Of a DNA stretch of 40,450 nt, positions 38,688-40,450 are shown piece by piece (the stretch's first letter is position 1; every line of letters begins with the position of its first letter). The stretch spans positions 1 through 40,450 of the IMG/VR virus record IMGVR_UViG_3300006733_000025; one strand, 5' to 3'. The position numbers and the translations under genes are program-made. A model generated the notes under the pieces. The model saw only the letters and a list, made by a program, of their open reading frames with translations, made no database searches and had not been told where the DNA came from. The DNA is from a virus.

Positions 38688-38957
38688 ATGTGTCATGTAC
38701 CTAGCGATCAAGCACAGTCAGTAATGCAGAACCTATTACAAGATAGGTTCATAGATGGAATACTATCAGAGGAGTTTAGATACGCACTTGAACATAAGCT
38801 ATCCTTAAAAGAGAGGCAAGTGTGCGAACATCTAGTTGAGGGTTACCCAGATCAAGAGATATATCACCTTATGAAGAAAGTCTTTCCAACCTTTAATGCT
38901 TACAAACAGACCAAAAAGCGAGTTAAGAAGAAGTTGATGCAATTTTTAGGGGTGTAA
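38688..38957 (+). CDS. HTH regulator-like protein, 89 aa
   Basis: The second half, LSLKERQVCEHLVEGYPDQE followed by IYHLMKKVFPTFNAYKQTKK, resembles the sigma-region-4/LuxR type helix-turn-helix ('L-x-x-REREV...G.s..eI'). It is the last + strand gene before the convergent minus operon, and the RNA leader masks its ribosome site. A late-gene or switch regulator is a reasonable inference. Confidence 0.6.
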   Translation: MCHVPSDQAQSVMQNLLQDRFIDGILSEEFRYALEHKLSLKERQVCEHLVEGYPDQEIYHLMKKVFPTFNAYKQTKKRVKKKLMQFLGV

Positions 38958-38975
38958 TAGGGGATAATAGGCAAG

Positions 38976-39006
38976 AAAAAAGCCCAGGCCATATATTGAC
39001 CTGGGC
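38976..39006 (-). terminator. Intrinsic terminator of the minus-strand operon
   Basis: Read on the minus strand, GCCCAGG and CCTGGGC enclose 11 bases and are followed by TTTTTT. On the + strand there is no T-run, so it mainly stops the minus operon. Confidence 0.85.
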
Positions 39007-39020
39007 CATTCTCTGTGTGA

Positions 39021-39176
39021 TTACTCGAAATGGCTCCAAAGGGGAGCTGGTGCAGATGATCCAGCAGGGTCACTCAAGATTATCCCTAACTGCTGCATTC
39101 TATAGTCCATATCACTCCCAAGAGCTACTCCACAGATACAAGCCACTAACACGATTGCGATTAGTAATGTTTTCAT
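39021..39176 (-). CDS. Exported small protein, 51 aa
   Basis: AAGGAG precedes this ATG. A signal peptide (LLIAIVLVACICGVA) ends at ALG before Ser; LVAC could alternatively be a lipobox. The mature part is about 30 residues, rich in Pro, Ser and Ala. Last gene of the minus operon. Unknown. Confidence 0.55.
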   Translation of the reverse strand: MKTLLIAIVLVACICGVALGSDMDYRMQQLGIILSDPAGSSAPAPLWSHFE

Positions 39177-39190
39177 TGTCTTTCTCCTTC

Positions 39191-39325
39191 TTAATAGGGT
39201 GTACACATCGGTTGGGGTGTGGTTACAATAGTCCACACGCCGCCATCAGGGTCTACCATATAATCAGCATACGCTAAACTCGTGAACAGAGCCAAAGCCA
39301 GAACAACTATCACTACATACTTCAT
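39191..39325 (-). CDS. Exported small protein, 44 aa
   Basis: AAAGGAGGG precedes the ATG. The signal peptide (YVVIVVLALALFTSL, cleavage at AYA) leaves a mature peptide of about 25 residues (DYMVDPDGGVWTIV...). Such short exported peptides may act in the periplasm, for example in exclusion of other phages, but this is only inferred from operon context. Confidence 0.55.
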   Translation of the reverse strand: MKYVVIVVLALALFTSLAYADYMVDPDGGVWTIVTTPQPMCTPY

Positions 39326-39335
39326 AATCCCTCCT

Positions 39336-39455
39336 TTATTGTAATTCGTCATCATACGCACACAACAAGTCATCAATAGCCTTAGTGGGACTTTCTCCAC
39401 GCTTTAAGGCTCTAGCGAACTCCTCTAACACTTCCCTTAGAGTCTCTCTATCCAT
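39336..39455 (-). CDS. Hypothetical acidic protein, 39 aa
   Basis: AAGGAGG precedes the ATG. A helical protein (RETLREVLEEFARALKRGES, then PTKAIDDLL). Soluble, between membrane or exported genes of the minus operon. Unknown. Confidence 0.5.
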   Translation of the reverse strand: MDRETLREVLEEFARALKRGESPTKAIDDLLCAYDDELQ

Positions 39456-39508
39456 ACAGCCTCCTTCCTGTACATTTTGGTAGTTTTTACATTGACACAC
39501 AAAAAAAA

Positions 39509-39652
39509 TCACTTAGTCGTTTCCTTTGTAAGCAATTCTTCAATGTATTCTTTTAGCTTAGTATTCTTGGCTTTAAGGGGGAGATAGTAATAATGCCAGC
39601 CTATGAATACTCCAATCGCTATGCCTATAAAGATACCTGCACTCATACCCAT
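39509..39652 (-). CDS. Single-span membrane protein, 47 aa
   Basis: GAGAGG precedes the ATG. One N-terminal span (AGIFIGIAIGVFIGWHYYYL) and a charged cytoplasmic helix. It directly follows the repressor gene. Possible exclusion or immunity factor; unproven. Confidence 0.5.
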   Translation of the reverse strand: MGMSAGIFIGIAIGVFIGWHYYYLPLKAKNTKLKEYIEELLTKETTK

Positions 39653-39653
39653 T

Positions 39654-39788
39654 TTAACCTCTCAACCATTTCTTTAACAACTCTACCATCTTATCCTTTA
39701 AAGTCTTTCCCTCGTCGTAAGCCTTTGATTTAGCTTGCCGGTGCAGATCCTCATCTATCTCAACCGTTAGTCTCTTTTGCTTATCCAT
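39654..39788 (-). CDS. Ribbon-helix-helix (CopG/Arc-like) repressor, 44 aa
   Basis: KRLTVEIDEDLHRQAKSKAY, then DEGKTLKDKMVELLKKWL is a classic strand-helix-turn-helix of the CopG type. The ATG lies only six bases after a perfect -10 box, so the transcript probably begins at the start codon and has no leader, like lambda cI from PRM. First gene of the minus operon. It likely represses its own or the divergent promoter region. Confidence 0.72.
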   Translation of the reverse strand: MDKQKRLTVEIDEDLHRQAKSKAYDEGKTLKDKMVELLKKWLRG

Positions 39789-39794
39789 AATGTA

Positions 39795-39823
39795 ATTATA
39801 CCCACTTTTAACATCTTTGTCAA
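39795..39823 (-). promoter_or_regulatory. Consensus promoter of the minus operon
   Basis: On the minus strand TTGACA, a 17-base spacer and TATAAT match the sigma70 consensus exactly. The predicted transcription start coincides with the A of the repressor start codon. Confidence 0.88.
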
Positions 39824-39854
39824 CAACTATTTTAAAATAAATATGACACCACAT

Positions 39855-40005
39855 AGGGGGAGTGTCGACCTATACTCTATGAGAGCGTTAAAGGTCGAAG
39901 TATAACATAAACATGGGAAATTAACATAAGGGTCTTATAGCTTTCTATCCTGGGTAAAACCAACATAGAGACCTAAAAGAAAGCTTATTTTAAAGAAAGA
40001 GGGTT
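39855..40005. promoter_or_regulatory. Intergenic control region with inverted repeats
   Basis: No gene is seen. TCGACCT (39865-71) pairs with AGGTCGA (39892-98), and AGCTTTCT (39939-46) with AGAAAGCT (39978-85). They lie between the repressor promoter and the first packaging gene, so they may be operators or mRNA structure. I find no clear + strand promoter here; the nearest boxes (TATAAC, TTAACA) are poorly spaced. Confidence 0.4.
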
Positions 40006-40185
40006 GTGCGGGTTATTGCGGAGTTGATCAAGGTTGAGGCTACTAAGACACTATCACAAGACAGACAAGTTAAACTCACTTTTATTACTCCACAGGTTGA
40101 AGCCCTTCGGTTGGGTATGTTACCACCAGATACAGCACTCGCCCTTAATATAGACTTGAGCGAAGGCGAAAGTCAGGAGCTATGA
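40006..40185 (+). CDS. Hypothetical protein, 59 aa
   Basis: GTG start close behind GAGGG; a TTG lies two bases earlier in another frame. A beta-then-helix pattern (RVIAELIKVEATKTL, KLTFITPQVEALRLG). The stop is ATGA-coupled to the small-terminase-like gene, so it opens the packaging operon. Unknown. Confidence 0.55.
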   Translation: MRVIAELIKVEATKTLSQDRQVKLTFITPQVEALRLGMLPPDTALALNIDLSEGESQEL

Positions 40186-40450
40186 AAAGAAAGAAAGAAC
40201 AAGTAAAAGCATTTGCAAAGGAGTTAGTAGCTAATGGATTCAATAGGAAACAAGCTATGAAGAAGGTATGTCCAGGACTAGACAATGACTCTATACACGT
40301 AAAGACTACAAGATGGCTACAGAGTGAAGAAGTAATGAAGGAAGTAGCTAAACAAATAGATAAGTTTGACAGTAAGATTATAACTCCTGAGTATGTATAT
40401 TACCATATAAATAAGCTACTTCAGGATAAGAAAGTTAAGCCTTCAGTACA
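40182..40450 (+). CDS. terS: Terminase small subunit-like protein (cut by window end)
   Basis: CAGGAG precedes the ATG. FAKELVANGFNRKQAMKKVC, then SIHVKTTRWLQSEEVMKEVA resembles the N-terminal helix-turn-helix of phage small terminases ('F..e.l..g.n...A'), which recognise the packaging site. A second helical part follows (PEYVYYHINKLLQDKK). The frame runs off the edge open and can continue from base 1 to a stop at 40, then comes terL at 513. The call rests on fold pattern and position. Confidence 0.65.
   Translation, partial: MKRKKEQVKAFAKELVANGFNRKQAMKKVCPGLDNDSIHVKTTRWLQSEEVMKEVAKQIDKFDSKIITPEYVYYHINKLLQDKKVKPSV

Noticed and set aside
38996-39277. 93-aa + strand open frame
   Set aside because: It runs antisense to two minus genes with good ribosome sites and signal peptides, and begins inside the minus-strand terminator.
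39931-39984. Possible H-type pseudoknot (GGTCT/AGACC with GCTTTC/GAAAGC)
   Set aside because: The loop between the stems would be 23 bases, unlike a classical pseudoknot; simple inverted-repeat pairing explains it better.
1-40450. tRNA genes, CRISPR arrays, insertion sequences, integrase and att sites
   Set aside because: I looked for cloverleaf-like sequence, regularly spaced repeats, transposase motifs and a tyrosine/serine recombinase, and saw none.

Overview
The window reads as the complete genome of a short-tailed (podovirus-type), P22-like bacteriophage of an uncultured Gram-negative host. Evidence for a phage is the ordered set of terminase large subunit, P22-type portal, scaffold, HK97-fold-like major capsid protein, head-tail adaptor, a gp10-like tail protein and large ejection-type proteins; no tape measure, sheath or baseplate gene is visible. 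Evidence for a Gram-negative host is the many Sec signal peptides, an O-antigen-ligase-like membrane protein, a lipoprotein and Shine-Dalgarno sites that can match the 16S 3' end perfectly. The ends are probably artificial: the small-terminase-like gene starting at 40182 runs off the right edge in frame and continues from base 1 to a stop at base 40, so the molecule is most likely circular or circularly permuted (inference).

Layout. (1) 40006 through the junction to 26065: packaging and morphogenesis, all on the + strand and densely overlapping (ATGA/TAATG couplings), closed by a clear intrinsic terminator at 26092-26120. Order: small terminase, terL, small genes, fibre-like protein, portal, small basic genes, scaffold, major capsid, two paralogous decoration-like proteins, O-antigen-ligase-like protein, adaptor, gp10-like/LamG protein, YkgJ-type protein, ejection proteins, long fibre, LamG protein, small membrane/holin-like genes. 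(2) 26136-31678: a region started by two good sigma70-type promoters, with three ribbon-helix-helix-like proteins, a structured intergenic RNA region, an exported lytic transglycosylase, HTH, SSB-like, zinc-binding and HNH proteins. (3) 31672-36830: an island of very small, mostly single-span membrane proteins, including a DUF5989-like protein and a zinc-ribbon lipoprotein, plus a PAPS-reductase-family protein. (4) 37033-38957: TSCPD-like, zinc-ribbon and metallophosphoesterase genes, then a structured leader RNA in front of an HTH protein. (5) 38976-39823: the only minus-strand operon, starting from a consensus promoter with an apparently leaderless ribbon-helix-helix repressor and ending at an intrinsic terminator.

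Most unusual: at least nine proteins of the morphogenesis operon, including the decoration-like proteins, the gp10-like tail protein and the long fibres, begin with textbook Sec signal peptides, and an O-antigen-ligase-like protein lies among them. With the membrane microprotein island and the exported zinc-ribbon proteins, this suggests a virus that invests heavily in the envelope and surface of its host, perhaps exporting part of its 'structural' proteome. I see no recognisable DNA polymerase, helicase, primase, RNA polymerase or integrase.
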